Under the pieces are notes generated by a model. It was not told the DNA's origin. It worked only from the letters and a program-made list of their open reading frames with translations, and made no database searches. Positions 12,601 through 25,440 of a DNA stretch of 64,000 nucleotides are shown piece by piece. The position numbers were made by a program, and so were the translations under genes. Positions within the stretch are counted from its first letter, which is position 1. The number at the start of each line of letters is the position of its first letter. The stretch spans positions 12,958,001-13,022,000 of the forward strand of contig NC_134753.1 in NCBI RefSeq assembly GCF_050436995.1, given 5' to 3'. Source of the DNA: Anticarsia gemmatalis (lineage: Eukaryota > Arthropoda > Insecta > Lepidoptera > Erebidae).

Positions 12601-14371
12601 AAGGCGAGAGACAAGGCTTAACTTCAAAGTTTCACAATGCGAAAGTTTCTTGCAGTTGATATTTCAATTGGAACCGAGTGCTTATAGTATACTGCTGGTA
12701 AACTAGGTGTTGGTGACGAAAATAGCTTCATACAGCTTAGATATATCAGACATGGAATTGAGGACATAAGAATTTGCGAAAAGCTGTTCCCACATTAAGA
12801 TTTATGTATGAATCTGTGTTGCAAGACAAAATGTTTGAAAATAAATCTATTTGATATTGTAAATGACTTAATATTGTTCTAATATTTGTCCTTTACGGGA
12901 GGTAAGAAAAAGTTTACCTGATATAATTATATGAATAACAGATGGTTACCGTGTAGGAACCGACTACTCCCTCACGTAGTACTTTAGAGACACTCTCAAT
13001 TGCCAGTCTACCTATGGATTGGTCACTGAAAGCGACTTTTCAAAGTGTTTCTCGAGTCAAAGAAGCCGGTTGCTTATCAGCTTATAGCTTACAAAATCAA
13101 CACTAAAATATTGATGTTGTTTTAAAAACAACTTTTTTTTCAGTATGGAAATGATCATCGTTAATTTATAGCACATGCGCTTATCTTCCAGGTCGCCTAC
13201 GGCTTAAGGTTGTAACTAATTCTTTTTTCCCAGCCTTTTCTGTGTCTTACACAATACTGACCTTCAATTCTCAACAGATTTGCCGTAATAAGTCTTTCGT
13301 ACGTGTAGCTCGCAATAAAACAAATTGAAGGCGAGTGGCCTGTTTCAATGAGACGTTGTATCCGTCTGCTCGCATCGACCCGGGAAAGTTCAAGGGAAAT
13401 TTGACGAGTGATGGTTAAGGTATTTGTGTGGTGAGATGTTTGTGGGTTTGATTCTTATATGCTTTTAATATTTGCAAAATGTAATAGGTAGAAGGTATTT
13501 TGATTACTTTCTGTCTCCTGTTGTTTTCATTGGTCTTCAAAATTTTATTTTGTTTCTACATTAGGTATACCTCGAACAACATAAATATGTATATAAAATC
13601 ACGCCTTTTTCCCATAGAGCTAAGCAGAGACCAGAGAAACCTCGACCTAGTCTGATGTAAAATGTTTTTGATATTAATTCCGATAAATAACTTTATTTGT
13701 ATTTAGTTATGAAATAAATTAATAGTTGTTGCGGGATTCGGTCTAGTTTGTATGGTTTGTTAAATCTCTTGCAACTGTAAACGAATGAATTGTAGAATTT
13801 TTTTTTTGATTCTAAACTTGCTTTTCATTAAACGACCTTCAAAAGGTATAGAACAGTGAACAATTTCTTTAAAATTTGGTGTGTTCAGTTACTTAGAATT
13901 TTCAAAGAAATCGTATTCCTTGTAATCCTTTAAAGGTTTCTTACTCATTAATATCTGTACCAATGACCTTCTATGTCTTCCTTTGAAACCAATGGCTTTA
14001 TTTCTACAGATACAAATTAATATTTAAGAATTTATTTTCCTTATAGGAAAATGTAAGAGTCGAAATAATTTTGCATTAAAAATGTAAAAAGAGGCAGGAA
14101 GAATGCTACAATTTTATTATTGTCCATAAATTAAAAATAATAGAATGGTATTTGATGTTTTGTTAATCAATTTGATTGAAAAAAGGGTATGAATGTATTT
14201 TAATCTTTTAAGAGTTAACTGATTCTTTTGTGAATGATTTTGTCATCATTAAGATGAATATTTTCACAATCAAAAGCCGGTTTTATTTTATAGAAACCAT
14301 GAGAATAAGACAACAAAATATGGAAGTAAATGGTGGCGGGTTTCACTTTAAAAACACAGGAAACATTGTTT
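6685..14371. other. Long AT-rich stretch with no supported gene
   Basis: Open frames here are short. The longest (9801-10223, minus) overlaps a tRNA-SINE-like segment and is not credible as a gene. A CpG-dense patch lies at about 11870-12000 (several CG dinucleotides around TACGTAC words) and could be regulatory. Otherwise I see no exon structure, tRNA or intact transposon. Confidence 0.5.
9950..10015 (-). repeat. tRNA-headed SINE fragment
   Basis: On the minus strand GTTAATACGACTGCTGCTCA leads into AAGTTCGATTCTCGGGTTTC, a B-box-like RNA polymerase III motif as found in tRNA-derived SINEs. It explains part of the open frame running through this region. Confidence 0.4.
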
Positions 14372-14460
14372 TTTTTAACCTATGACTGTCCCACTGCTGG
14401 GTCAGGATCTCCTCCCGAACGAAGATGAGTTTAGGCCTTGACTACACTATGGTTAAGTTG
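14372..14460 (+). repeat. Fragment of the CCCACTGCTGGG...CACGCTGGCCAAGTG repeat family
   Basis: Reads GACTGTCCCACTGCTGGGTC, then a CTCCTCCCGAACGAAGATGAG word and TTAGGCCTTGA. This is the head of a dispersed repeat seen again at 34470, 46340, 56713 and 60428. Confidence 0.55.
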
Positions 14461-17400
14461 GTATATTATCATGCATAATATAAACATTCATAAACAAAAC
14501 AACAGCCTCGTAAATAAAACATTATTATATAAAATACACTCTAAATTACGATACTTACGCTTATAATATAAAACGTATTTGTCGAAACGAGAAAGATATT
14601 AAAGCTAAATATCCCCTAGAGATACAGGCATCCTGTAAAAGCTACATTTTAGAATATATCCCTTATCCAGTATTTATTTGCGTACAGGGGTTACGCGTAA
14701 TCATTATTATACGAGCTCTTTAAAAGATTGCTCTCATGTTATGTTCCTTTTGAATCCTTTGAACAAGTATAATTACGAAAAGTATGCCTCTCTCTCCTGT
14801 TTTTTCGCTGAAAAATAACTTTGATGGTTGAATGTTGGAATATTTGAACCATTCTTATGTAATAATGAAAAGCTACATTTTAGGATCGAAAATTATTTTT
14901 TGGTTGAAGTTTTTGTAAATAAACTGACACGTTTGACAAATTGAACGAGTCCACTAGGCACTTTTGTCTGACTTTTAAGACAAATGATGATCCGGGTTTG
15001 TTAACAAAAACATAAGTGAAAACTAAAAAACTAATTTTAATACATAGGTACTGTCAGTCAATATTTCTATGGATGATTAGAGTAAATTTGAATGAAATGA
15101 GCAAAAACAATTTCGAAAATGCTTGTTTTAAATTTGAGAATACACTTTTAAGCTTATCTAATTTATATTATAGAGTAGCCCCATTACCACTTAATTCAGA
15201 CAACAAGTAATGTTACCTTTGTTCAATCTATCTATATTAATCCCATATTTTCATATGGTCCTTAGTAAACGATCAAAACCAACAAACAGAACCATAGAGG
15301 GCTTGAAAATTCAAGGGAGAATTCGAGGCTCTGGTCAAAAATAAAATACAAAAATTTGGAAGTCCGAATAAAATGGTTGAAACCATTTCACATACCTCCC
15401 TAATACATCAAATCAAGGGCTTTTACCAGAAACATGAAGTAAACAAAATCGTACATTTTTACACATTGCTAGGGACAGTAATAACATAATTCACTTTGAG
15501 TTAATCTGAATACATTAACATTCGACCGAACATGTGGCTTAAAAGCCTGATCTGAACAATTAGCGTTTGGAGGACACCCGATGTGTTTGTAACGTTTATT
15601 TATTACAGTAAAAGGAACAAAATGGTCTAATTTATTTCGTGTTGAATGGACATGGGAACACTGTAGACGGTTTCATACAGAGTGAACTTTGAACGTTTTA
15701 TTAACTTAAGGATAGCTTGCCTTGAAGGAACGTTAAAGGTCGTCATGATTGTTGTCTATTACGATGATAGTCGGTAAGCCATGTCAAAATTTTCTTGGGA
15801 TCGATTTCGATCATTGACGGCAAAATAAAATAAATCCAATAATTAATTATGCTCGTCACATTAAACATATTAAAAGTTAAGCAACGAAGTAGTGATTATC
15901 TTGACCACAGTGTCAAAATTCAATACAATTTTAATACGCCATTGCAACTGAAAACAAGAAATCATTTAAACAACCAACACAATTCAATTCACCAAAAACA
16001 AACCACTCCAAAAATGAAATAACCAAAATATATAAGACAGAATGAATACACATCATTTATCTTGACGTAGAAACGTCGAGAGAAATACTAAATCAAATAC
16101 TTGAGCGAGCCTAGGCTTCAGAATATTTGCCCAAAAAGCTTTGGTCCAATATCATCAATTCCAATTTGCTTCCTCTTGAATTTTCGCGAACAAAAATATT
16201 GTGATGAATATTTTTTTGTTGGCGTTTTTTGGGTCAAATTTGCTTATTGTCTGGACCCGTATTGACAGATAGGTTATTCAATTAGATACAAATTTGAATA
16301 TTTTAATACAAAACGTGATTTATCAGTGGGATTGTAATTAATGTCTCATCTGGATTTTCAGGAGATGACCTTTAAAATGTTTTTGTAAAGGTCATCTCAG
16401 TCACATTTAATTAGGTGCATACCATAACCTATACACTTAAATGGTTCTGGGTGATAAGATGTATGTCTGCATGTGAATGATGCAAAAGTATTTTGAAGGA
16501 ATGAAGAGAAGCAAGAGGCGTTTTTTATGTCTGCTTACGCTATGAGAAGAAGGCGTGTTAATAGTCTTGTTTGAGTAATTAAATATGTTTCATTATTCAT
16601 TTTATCAGGTTTTTTTATTTACAATTCTTCTTCTCCTTTTAATTAGTAAAACATTTGTATACATTTTTATTCTGCTTTAAATAAATTTGTATCCGAGACT
16701 ATAAATGAGATTATTCCAACGGTCAGTTCCCTAAACCTATATAATCATATTTCTACAACGACACTTCTAACCTAAACCTGGCTTATTTTTATAAGATCGA
16801 TACATTTCAATAATAAATAACCAGGATGGAGTATGGTTGACATCACGTTGACACAAATATCCCGACATCTCAACCCTCCGTCGATTGATTGATTTGCAGA
16901 TATTTAAGGATTGCTACACACATTATCAGGCCTTTATTCGGCGTTACGGTACAACTGGGCGATACATACATACATAACATCATGCCGTGTTGACTATACC
17001 TATTGGTAGAGTGATGAGGTACATTGTAGGTAAAGGAGAAAGAAATAAGCACATTCACATTTCGTTTAGCGTATGAATGTTCGGCAATCATAAATCACTT
17101 ATTAGCTACATACCATAGCATGACCAACTTACGACTTATGCTGATAGGTTTTCATTGCCTGTACGTGCATTGATCTAACGTGTAGCTCAAATACTCGGTC
17201 GGCATAAGTCAAAGAATACATGTTTCGGACAAGTAATGCCGGACCAAATATCTGAATATGTGTGTAAGAACCCTTAGGCAAAAAATCTCATCTGTAAAAA
17301 CTTTATATACTTTTATACTCGTTGAAAAAACTGAATTTAGTTATTTTTAACGATTTGTATCGTTTAGGGAATACGTGGAAGTTTGTGTTCTTATTTATAA

Positions 17401-18160
17401 TGTTAATGTGTTTGAAGATCCTGGAAAGTTTTGCTAAAATAACTTCTGACTTTGAAATAAACTTACTTATTATTTTTATTTTGTAGGTGTCTGTGTTTTC
17501 TTCGTGGAAAATTTTCGAAAGGTTAAAATAGAAATCAGAAAACTTTGCTTAGTAATAATCTTTATTACAGGCATAGTAAAAACTGACTAAGAAGAGGCTT
17601 CAGCAGTGGTACATACAGGCTAATGAACAAAAATGAGGGAGGTATTTAAATAATAATTGAAGTTAGTAGTAGGTAAACATACATAATTATATACTTACAT
17701 ATAGGTACATTACAGATTCATGTCTTAATTTTAATCATCAGAGCTCTCAGAGCTATCAGAAGCTATCAGAGCGAGTATTATGTTATCAAGTAAACAAATG
17801 TTAGGCATGCAAGGTTCCATAACGATATTTTCCTTCACCCTTAGAATCTTAATTCAAAACTAAATCAGTAACCACACGATCTTATTTGAGAAGACCAATG
17901 AATCGCAGAAATAGTTCGTATCTTATTCCGAATCAGTATAACTAGGGCACAAGTTGGCGACATACTTGCCTCCAGTTAAAGATAGGTCACGAGGAGTGTC
18001 GGAAATGTCTAATTTCTATTTGAAATGTGCATGTTGAATGATCTTTGATTTTAGATAGTTATGTAATAGTTTGTGCTGTTTGTATTGCTTCTGGTAAGGG
18101 TGACTATTGGAAGCAAAATAGTGATAACGGGATTCTTCTATCTTCTACTTTCTATCTATA
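14461..18160. other. AT-rich intergenic DNA
   Basis: No gene is supported. It contains a perfect 13-bp-stem hairpin at 16362-16398 and an imperfect CAGAGCTAT-type tandem repeat at about 17733-17770. Confidence 0.5.
16362..16398. repeat. Short perfect hairpin
   Basis: Arms GAGATGACCTTTA and TAAAGGTCATCTC (13 bp) enclose an 11-base loop. It is too short for a typical miRNA precursor and its role is unknown. Confidence 0.5.
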
Positions 18161-18410
18161 TCTATACTAATATTATAAAGCTGAAGAGATTGTTTGTTTG
18201 TTTGTTTGAACGCGCTAATCTAGAAACTACTGGTCCGATTTGAAAAATTCTTTCAGTTTTAGATAGCTCATTTATCGAGGAAGGCTATAGGCTATATATC
18301 ATCACGCTACGACCAATAGGAGCGGAGTGTGAGTAAGTGTTACAAAAACGGGGAAAATTGGGACCCATTCTCTCTTACGTGACGCAAGCGAAGTTACGCG
18401 GGTCAGCTAG
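18161..18410 (+). mobile_element. Non-autonomous Helitron-like element
   Basis: Starts TCTATACTAATATTATAAAG right after an A and ends GCGGGTCAGCTAG right before a T, matching the 5'-TC...CTAG-3' ends and A|T insertion of lepidopteran Helitrons. It contains a TTTG microsatellite near its start and the conserved GTGACGCAAGCGAAGTTACG block near its end. It has no coding capacity. Confidence 0.8.
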
Positions 18411-21400
18411 TTTTTGATAATATTATTTATTACTGCGACTTTGTCCGCGTGGACTTAAGTTTTTAATTCCAGTCCTAGTATAGCGTGATGTAAAATAGCC
18501 CAAAACCTTCTTTAGTATACGTTTTTTTCAATTCCAATCAGAAGTTTTTAAGATTAATGCATTTAAAAAATTAATAAAGTTGATTGATGAATGATCAACT
18601 TCATGTCAGCCAAATACATCCTTCCATCTTTTTTTCTAATTATATTGCGGGTAAAAAATATATTTGATTTGCGTTTTAAGTTCCAACTAATTTTATAACA
18701 ACGAATAGGAAAAGTTAAATCAATATTTCAAACTATAATCACAAACTAAGAGCTATGATATAAGCAAGCACCAACCAATCCATCCATTTTGAGGTAAAGT
18801 GCCATGGAGCTAAAAATAAATTATTGCTAAAGTTCTATACTTATATAAAATATCCCATACCACATTTAGAGATTGAGAGATCTGACAATCCGAGACGAAG
18901 ATTTATGTTCGTAGGATTTTACTCATGGCGGTCCAGTGACTTGCAAACTAGTGTGTTGGCAGAGGCTACCAGTTTCTCCAACTTATAAAAGTTTACCTTC
19001 AATATGATAGCTAGGATACTCACTGGCCACGAGTATGAATTTAAAAACTGACTTTATAGAAAAATACGACAAAATATTTTTGATTATAGAATCCTCCTCC
19101 TTTTTAAAAGTCGGTTAACATATAAACGTGCATGCTCCTGTTGCTCGGAAAAATGTTTCGCACTGTCATTAAGAATGTTTCTAGTCTACTCAGTAAATAA
19201 ACCTCACTACGACACATTAAAAATGAAACCTTAACACTAGAATTAGTACAAAAGAAAATATAGAGAGTCCAAGCATATTTTTATAATGTCATAACAAGAC
19301 AATTCCGAGCAACACCGCAACAGAAAACCTAGTTAAAATTCCATTCTGAAAGCACTAAGTAAGCCAGGCTTTTATAGTTTACTCAACGTTTTCAAGACGA
19401 CGACGAAACTTCTTAACGTCCATTATCAAACTGTCTGTCTGTACATTAAGCACTTTGTTTAGTGTATAATCGAATTACTCTCGATTCTTCTCTAATTTCT
19501 GCTTTTGACAAAGCCATTACATCGAGTGCTCACCCATCGAGATTCATTCATGTCGAGGCGTTACACCTATAACAATGGATTGCTAACGAAATGGTCACCT
19601 CTACTAATGGTTGATGGTGATGTCGTTAGCGATTATAGTACAAGATTACGACTGAAAATAAAGTAATTTTGTTACTAAAAAATAAGAATAATGTTAGCTT
19701 TTCTTAGATGAATTCCTGTAGTTTACAATGCAAGTATAAGAATAGTTCTCTTAGTACCACTTGTTCTTGTCTTGTGCAAATTTCATCCATTGCAGGGCAA
19801 TTTATCGTTTTTACAATATAATTCAAAGGCATACATTTACATTGCTACGTGCGTTTTCACTTTCGATACGGATAATATTAAGACGTTATTGTTTATCTTT
19901 AGTGTTATTTGTATCCTAACTATAACTACAGTAGTTTTAATTACAATAATCATAGTACGTGTTTACAAAAACAGTCCAGCCAATCGAAATATCCATTATT
20001 TTGGGCGAAACGAGAAAAAAATGTAGTGCTAATGCATCTATTGTTCGTATTTGTGGCACACGGCCGAAACGCCGCCATTATGTGGGCCACGTGAAACACG
20101 AGTGTCCTATAGTGATGTGCGAATACGGGAAAATATGCGGGATTTCAGAGGCGAGCCGAAATGAAATGCAGTGCTTATTGAAAGCACGGCCCAAAATGAA
20201 GCCGCAGTTACTGTGAATGGGCTGTGAAATGTAAAGGTTTGTGTGTAATTTATCAGGGTTTTTTAAATATTAAAGTGGGATTGGGTTCGGCATTTTGAAT
20301 GAGATGAACCAGAGAGTTGTTTTTTTGGGGTTTTGTAGTTCCTGATCCAGCATATATTTACTTTGTGGGAATGTTTGTAAACATAATCTAGTTTTAAGTT
20401 AACAAGTCATGTTTTTATTCATACATCGCGCCATCATATTCAAAGGAATAGGCAGAAAGTATTGAAAATAAACCTAATTTTCTTTAAACTATACACACAC
20501 CTACTACTATTAATGAATTCATGCAAATGATTAATCCGATCGGCGTAGAAAGACATCCTGCGATTATGTGAAAATGACTAAACGACGTATTATCAAACAA
20601 TATACCCGAAAATCTTATTACAGACTGCCATATATATAACAAACACAACCTCGTTAGTTAGCCACATAACGATTGTCTGCGTAGAAATAAACCTTTGTGA
20701 GAAATATCCTTCATCAAATCCGCATTAAAGATTTCGCGTGAAAGAGTAATAAGCATACACCATCTTCACAAACTTTCACATTCTTAATATTAGTAAGAGA
20801 TGCATTTACACAGTTGCTACTAAGACGATCCGAAACTTCATAAAAGCAGAGCCGCCGGCAAAAACGAGTGCTTACACAAACGTAGTGGCGTCCAGACGGT
20901 TTAAATAGTGTTTGCGGTTAAATATTCCTCTAGTTTAACATCAGAAGTGATAAATTGCTCAACTCTAACCCACACTAGCGAACTCAGAGGAAAGTTTGTC
21001 GCTCATTACCAACTTACGAGTTCGTGTCAAAGTTTTCGGATATTAAGTAAATAAGTATTCGTCCCAAGTGGGGTGATCAATGTCATGTATATTGATTGTG
21101 AAATTGTGTTTTTTAAGCTTGTTCTGCTGCTATAGGAGATTTCGAAAGATAAGAAAATTTTAACTGCTTTAAGCTATTTTTGCATCGTCATAAACCTAAG
21201 CTTGAATTTCCCACTCCGAAAAACTTGACGAAAAAACTACTAAACGGATTTCAATGGGTACACTAATAGCATATAACTTGGATTAATACATGTGATACTC
21301 TTTATTCCGGGAAATCTTTACATGCGGACGAAGTCGCGAGCTCCATTGATTATGAATTTACAAACAACACGCAAAATAAATTTAATCTTTCAAACCAGGT

Positions 21401-22440
21401 ATGAAATCTCTAAAAATTCCACATCACTAGTCCGCAAAAATGGGGCGATCCACCGTGTATTTTGTCATTGTCTTTACATTTCCAATTCGCCGTTCTATTC
21501 TAATATCGGCCCATATTTGGCCGGTCCCAAGCCGTCCGGCGTACAAGCGAAGTGAATAGAATACCTGTGACCGACGACGTGAGATATTGTTTTAAAAATG
21601 TGATATCTTTTTAATATCGAATTGGGATTCTGTGCCAAAGGAGTTTTGGGAATAATGTGAATTGGGCTGGCAAAGATTAATGGAACTGCGCTTAGTTTTA
21701 GATTTTAAAAGGTAATTTAAAATTGGTTGTAAAAACATTTGGTGAGGTAAAAGGCTTGCAGAGTTTTTTATTTTTGTTTTGATCCAGGTGACATCGATTA
21801 TTGTTTTGTACCTGATTCAAATGGGTAAGCACATCGAGAGAAGTTTTTAATTAGCCTCTCTCTCTTATTTCTGCTACTCTTAATTTTAGGTGACGAATCA
21901 TACGAAAAGTATTTATATAGGGATATGTTATCAGAATCAATGAGATAGTAATTGATTATTGTTTTCATCTTATTTGGCTAAAAACCAAGTTTCTATTGAT
22001 TTTATGTACAGACTATATTAACCTTCGATCAACCGCATAAACATTAGGCAATTATTTATGTCTGAATTACAGTTACTAGGATTTGAAAACATTTTTCTTT
22101 ACTAGAGACAATATTATATGCAAAATTTGTAGTAATTTATTAACCGACTCGGAAAAAATAGGTTTTGTGTGCCATTGCATTTTTGTGTGAGTATGTTCAC
22201 GAAATCGCTCTTAAAGATTTGTTCATCCGACTGAATAACTTGTAATATTATTTCACAACGGTCAGTTCATGTAATTCAGGATAACATAACTCAGTACTAC
22301 TGTAACTTTATTCAGAATAATTCAGATATGTGTCTCTGAACAAAGTAAGGAGATTATAGGGCAAAGGGTGAATACTACGAACTGTTGCCAAATGTTATCT
22401 GAAGTGAATTTCTCGGGATTTTGTTATGGCTATGTAATGG
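18411..22440. other. AT-rich intergenic DNA, one CpG-rich patch
   Basis: No gene is confidently supported. Overlapping open frames at 19772-20216 stand out and are listed separately. Confidence 0.5.
19959..20216 (+). CDS. Unconfirmed ORF (85 codons) in a CpG-rich patch
   Basis: The frame encodes 85 residues with several cysteines (ICGTRPKRRHYVGHVKHEC, then CEYGKICG). The cysteine spacing is faintly Kazal-like, but key features are missing and there is no signal peptide. Base composition is less AT-rich than the surroundings. An overlapping frame (19772-20026) encodes one long hydrophobic segment. No clear splice sites or promoter were seen. It may be an exon, a decayed gene or chance. Confidence 0.2.
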   Translation: MFTKTVQPIEISIILGETRKKCSANASIVRICGTRPKRRHYVGHVKHECPIVMCEYGKICGISEASRNEMQCLLKARPKMKPQLL

Positions 22441-22443
22441 AGT

Positions 22444-23040
22444 CTATACACATAGTCGCCGACGTGTGTTTACGATGACGGCATCAGATTGTTTTAAAGA
22501 AATTAAGGTATGGAACCTAAAGACTGTATTTGGAATAAAATCCCCGATTCGGCAACATTATATCGGCGACTTTTTATTTCAAAGTAATTATATTGGTGAA
22601 TTGTTGATTTCCTAAAAAAATACAGTTGCAGACTCGCTGTAATGTGTTGAGGAGTTGATGTCAGCGTCACTTTATTTCATAGAAATCATGTTAGTTAGGT
22701 GACATTAGACTGTCTTTGAAGTAAATTCGCCAATACAGCGACATTTGTCAAAAGAATCATCTTGGTGAATGGGCGACTACCATTATTACGCAGTCGTCCA
22801 CCCGCCGAAATATTATTGTGTTGACGAGTTGATATCGGCGACACTTTATTTCATAGGAATCATGCACTTACTTATAGATTTCTCACAGGCATCCGAGATA
22901 AAATTATCGACTCGCCTGCATTATGGCGCCTTTTTATCTTATAGGAATCGTATTGATGACTTTTAGACTGTTTTTGAAATAGGGTTACCAAGATCAAGTC
23001 GTCAGCAAATGTCGGCGGGTCGCCGACTATGATGTATAGG
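22444..23040. mobile_element. Inverted-repeat element with internal degenerate repeats
   Basis: The left end, CTATACACATAGTCGCCGAC, is mirrored by the right end CGCCGACTATGATGTATAGG. Inside, a unit of the form CGGCGAC-(TTTTT or ACTTT)-ATTTCATAGGAATCAT recurs near 22563, 22664, 22834 and 22924. There is no coding capacity, consistent with a MITE-like or foldback element. The target duplication was not resolved. Confidence 0.55.
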
Positions 23041-25220
23041 TTCCTTAACTTTGTGTTTTAATAGCGGAAAAGGGTATTTATTTATGGTTTTATGTACTTG
23101 CGGGTTTTCTGCTGGCAAGAGCCCAAGATTTAGGGATATACTGAAAAATTATACATAGGAAGAGATTTTTCTGCGGTTTTAAGTTTGTGTAGTAAAATTT
23201 TTGACTGATTTTTATGTAGCCTATTTAGGGAAAGTCTTGAAATAAATTACAAGTTGCATTTTATTTTGGAAGGAACTAGATGTTTATGCGTAATAACCTT
23301 AGCTTATATCTCAATTATCGTTTATAATACTCTCGCGAATTGAACACATAATGTTATAACGCAGAAGGTCTTAAAGTATCTGGTCTTAAGGTATCATGGT
23401 TCTGTTGCATTATATTATTTTTCCAATAAACGGTAACAAACATGCATATATTATTTTATCCTTCTATTATTATAGACTTCCGCATTTCTAATAATTGTAA
23501 AATTGTCACAAGTAATTTTTTCATACCATTGAAATATTTAAATTAGGCTTACCCCGTTATTGTAAACACTAAACTAATTAAATTTCATAATTCATTATTA
23601 TTTGTGGTTGATTCTCGTATGGTTAAAATATAGCATTCAAATGCAATTTCAGTTAAATGAATACTATTTCAATATTAAAGCATTCTCGTGTAAAAATCGG
23701 TTATTAGGTATTTAACTGGCTAATTATTTTATCGTTTGTTTAAAATAATTCTGAATTATTTTGAAATGTGATGTTAGTTGAAATTATTTATGTTATTGGG
23801 AATGATAAAGAGATGAGATGTTTTTGGTGATTTGATTACATATTTTTTGTGTAGGAAAGTTAGGAGGTATGTTACTGCCCCTGTAAATAAATAAATATCA
23901 TTGGACAACTCACATGCGTCCATTTAATTCCAAACTACGCAGAGCCTTGTAAATGACTTGGTTACCATATGATACGGTGATCAAGTCACTGATAAACATT
24001 TGTATACGTATACACTTCCCGGATTTGATTCCCAGGTGGGGAAAAATATTCCTCAAAAGCTATTTATGCTTACGAAATCACTAGCACAAGTAAGTTTTTA
24101 ATAAATACGTAATTTAAAAAAAAAACGACTTATTACACCTTCAGGCTATTGCACGCGCTACTGTGAAGGAGACATTATAATGTAACAAGATTACACAAGG
24201 ATAATAGAGACAACGGATATTACACAAAATGAACATAATAATAATATTAGATGAGGTAATAGCTTGTGCCCGCGAATATGTGCATTTGGATAGTTTTTCT
24301 CCGATCGTCTGAATGTTTTCGGGTGAAGAGGAAATGTGGTCCCATACGAAGTGGATCAGTAGTTTTCGATACTATCGCAATAGTACGTACAGACGGTGAA
24401 ATACCGAATCTCGTTTTGTACGAAGCAAGAAGTGGCTCAAGAAAACCAGTTTAAATTAACTTAGTAGATATACTTTATCAAAAATATGTATACTTGTACG
24501 AATAGTACCTTTATACACTTTAGTACTTTTATTAATTTAAAATAAAATAAAATCGATAATAAGTTATACTTACACGCCACCACAATTATAATACCTCTCT
24601 CTCTTTATCTTTTGATGTTACACTTTAGCATAATTTTTGCGTTACTAGTAGAAAAGTACCTAAATCCTTTTTTACACCACCTCCATTTTAATTTACAAAA
24701 TATTCTGTTTATTTTTTAAAGATTGAACGACGTCTACTTTCCTCACGTCAATCCAACGTTATCTGATTCCCTTCCAGCCAGTGTTTAGTCAAAAAATATT
24801 TAATTTTGTTTTGCTTTGACAGCAGATACAAAAATAATTAACGACACGAATTAGGCCGCGAGTGGCTCTTTCCTTATCGCTCAGAGAAAACTTACAAAAA
24901 GGGATTTTAGACTCTATTACCTTGCAAATAAGGTAGTGTTTGGTCTGTATCGTCTCAAGTTACAAGCCTCCCATGGTGTTATTTAATTTAATTGAATGTA
25001 CATTTTCTTTATTTGATGGCTAATATTTCATAAGTTTATTAAAGTAAGATAGTTAGACCACTTGTTTAATGGTGAGCAGCTGTGTTCGTAGCACGGTTGG
25101 AAGTAGTTTTTTGAATAATGCCCTTATAAGGGTGCCTTTCTATCAGAGATGTGCTAAGCTACTTTGTTATACGTTTCCATTTTCTATTTAAAAAGACAAC
25201 TCTTATAAAAGGCTCATAAA
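23041..25220. other. AT-rich intergenic DNA
   Basis: No gene is supported. It contains one copy of a dispersed repeat (23888-24015). Confidence 0.5.
23888..24015 (+). repeat. Dispersed repeat, copy 1 (ATATCATTGGAC... family)
   Basis: Reads AAATAAATATCATTGGACAA and later TGATAAACATTTGTATACG. A clear relative is at 47975-48115. Confidence 0.5.
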
Positions 25221-25440
25221 AGTAGTTAAGGTGGTCGCCACGCCATTACCTTTGCGTCGGGATGTCGGTTTCGATTTCCACACGAAACTTTATAATTGTG
25301 CCATCCACAAATACTTGTCTCGGGTCTGGTTTTATTTTGTGAACGTTGTTTGCATCTTTGTAAAAGTCCCCGCAACTCAAGAGCAATTCTTAGTGCGGGA
25401 GTTGTCCTATAAAAAAGAAAAAAGATATAAAAAAGAGTTA
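25221..25440 (+). mobile_element. tRNA-headed SINE (CCACGCC...family), copy 1
   Basis: Shares GGTCGCCACGCCATTACCTT, TTTCCACACG, ATCCACAAATA and GGGTCTGGTT blocks with the copy at 59060-59262. The body ends in GCGGGAGTTGTCCTATAAAA and an A-rich tail. The open frame starting at 25231 lies wholly inside it. Confidence 0.65.
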
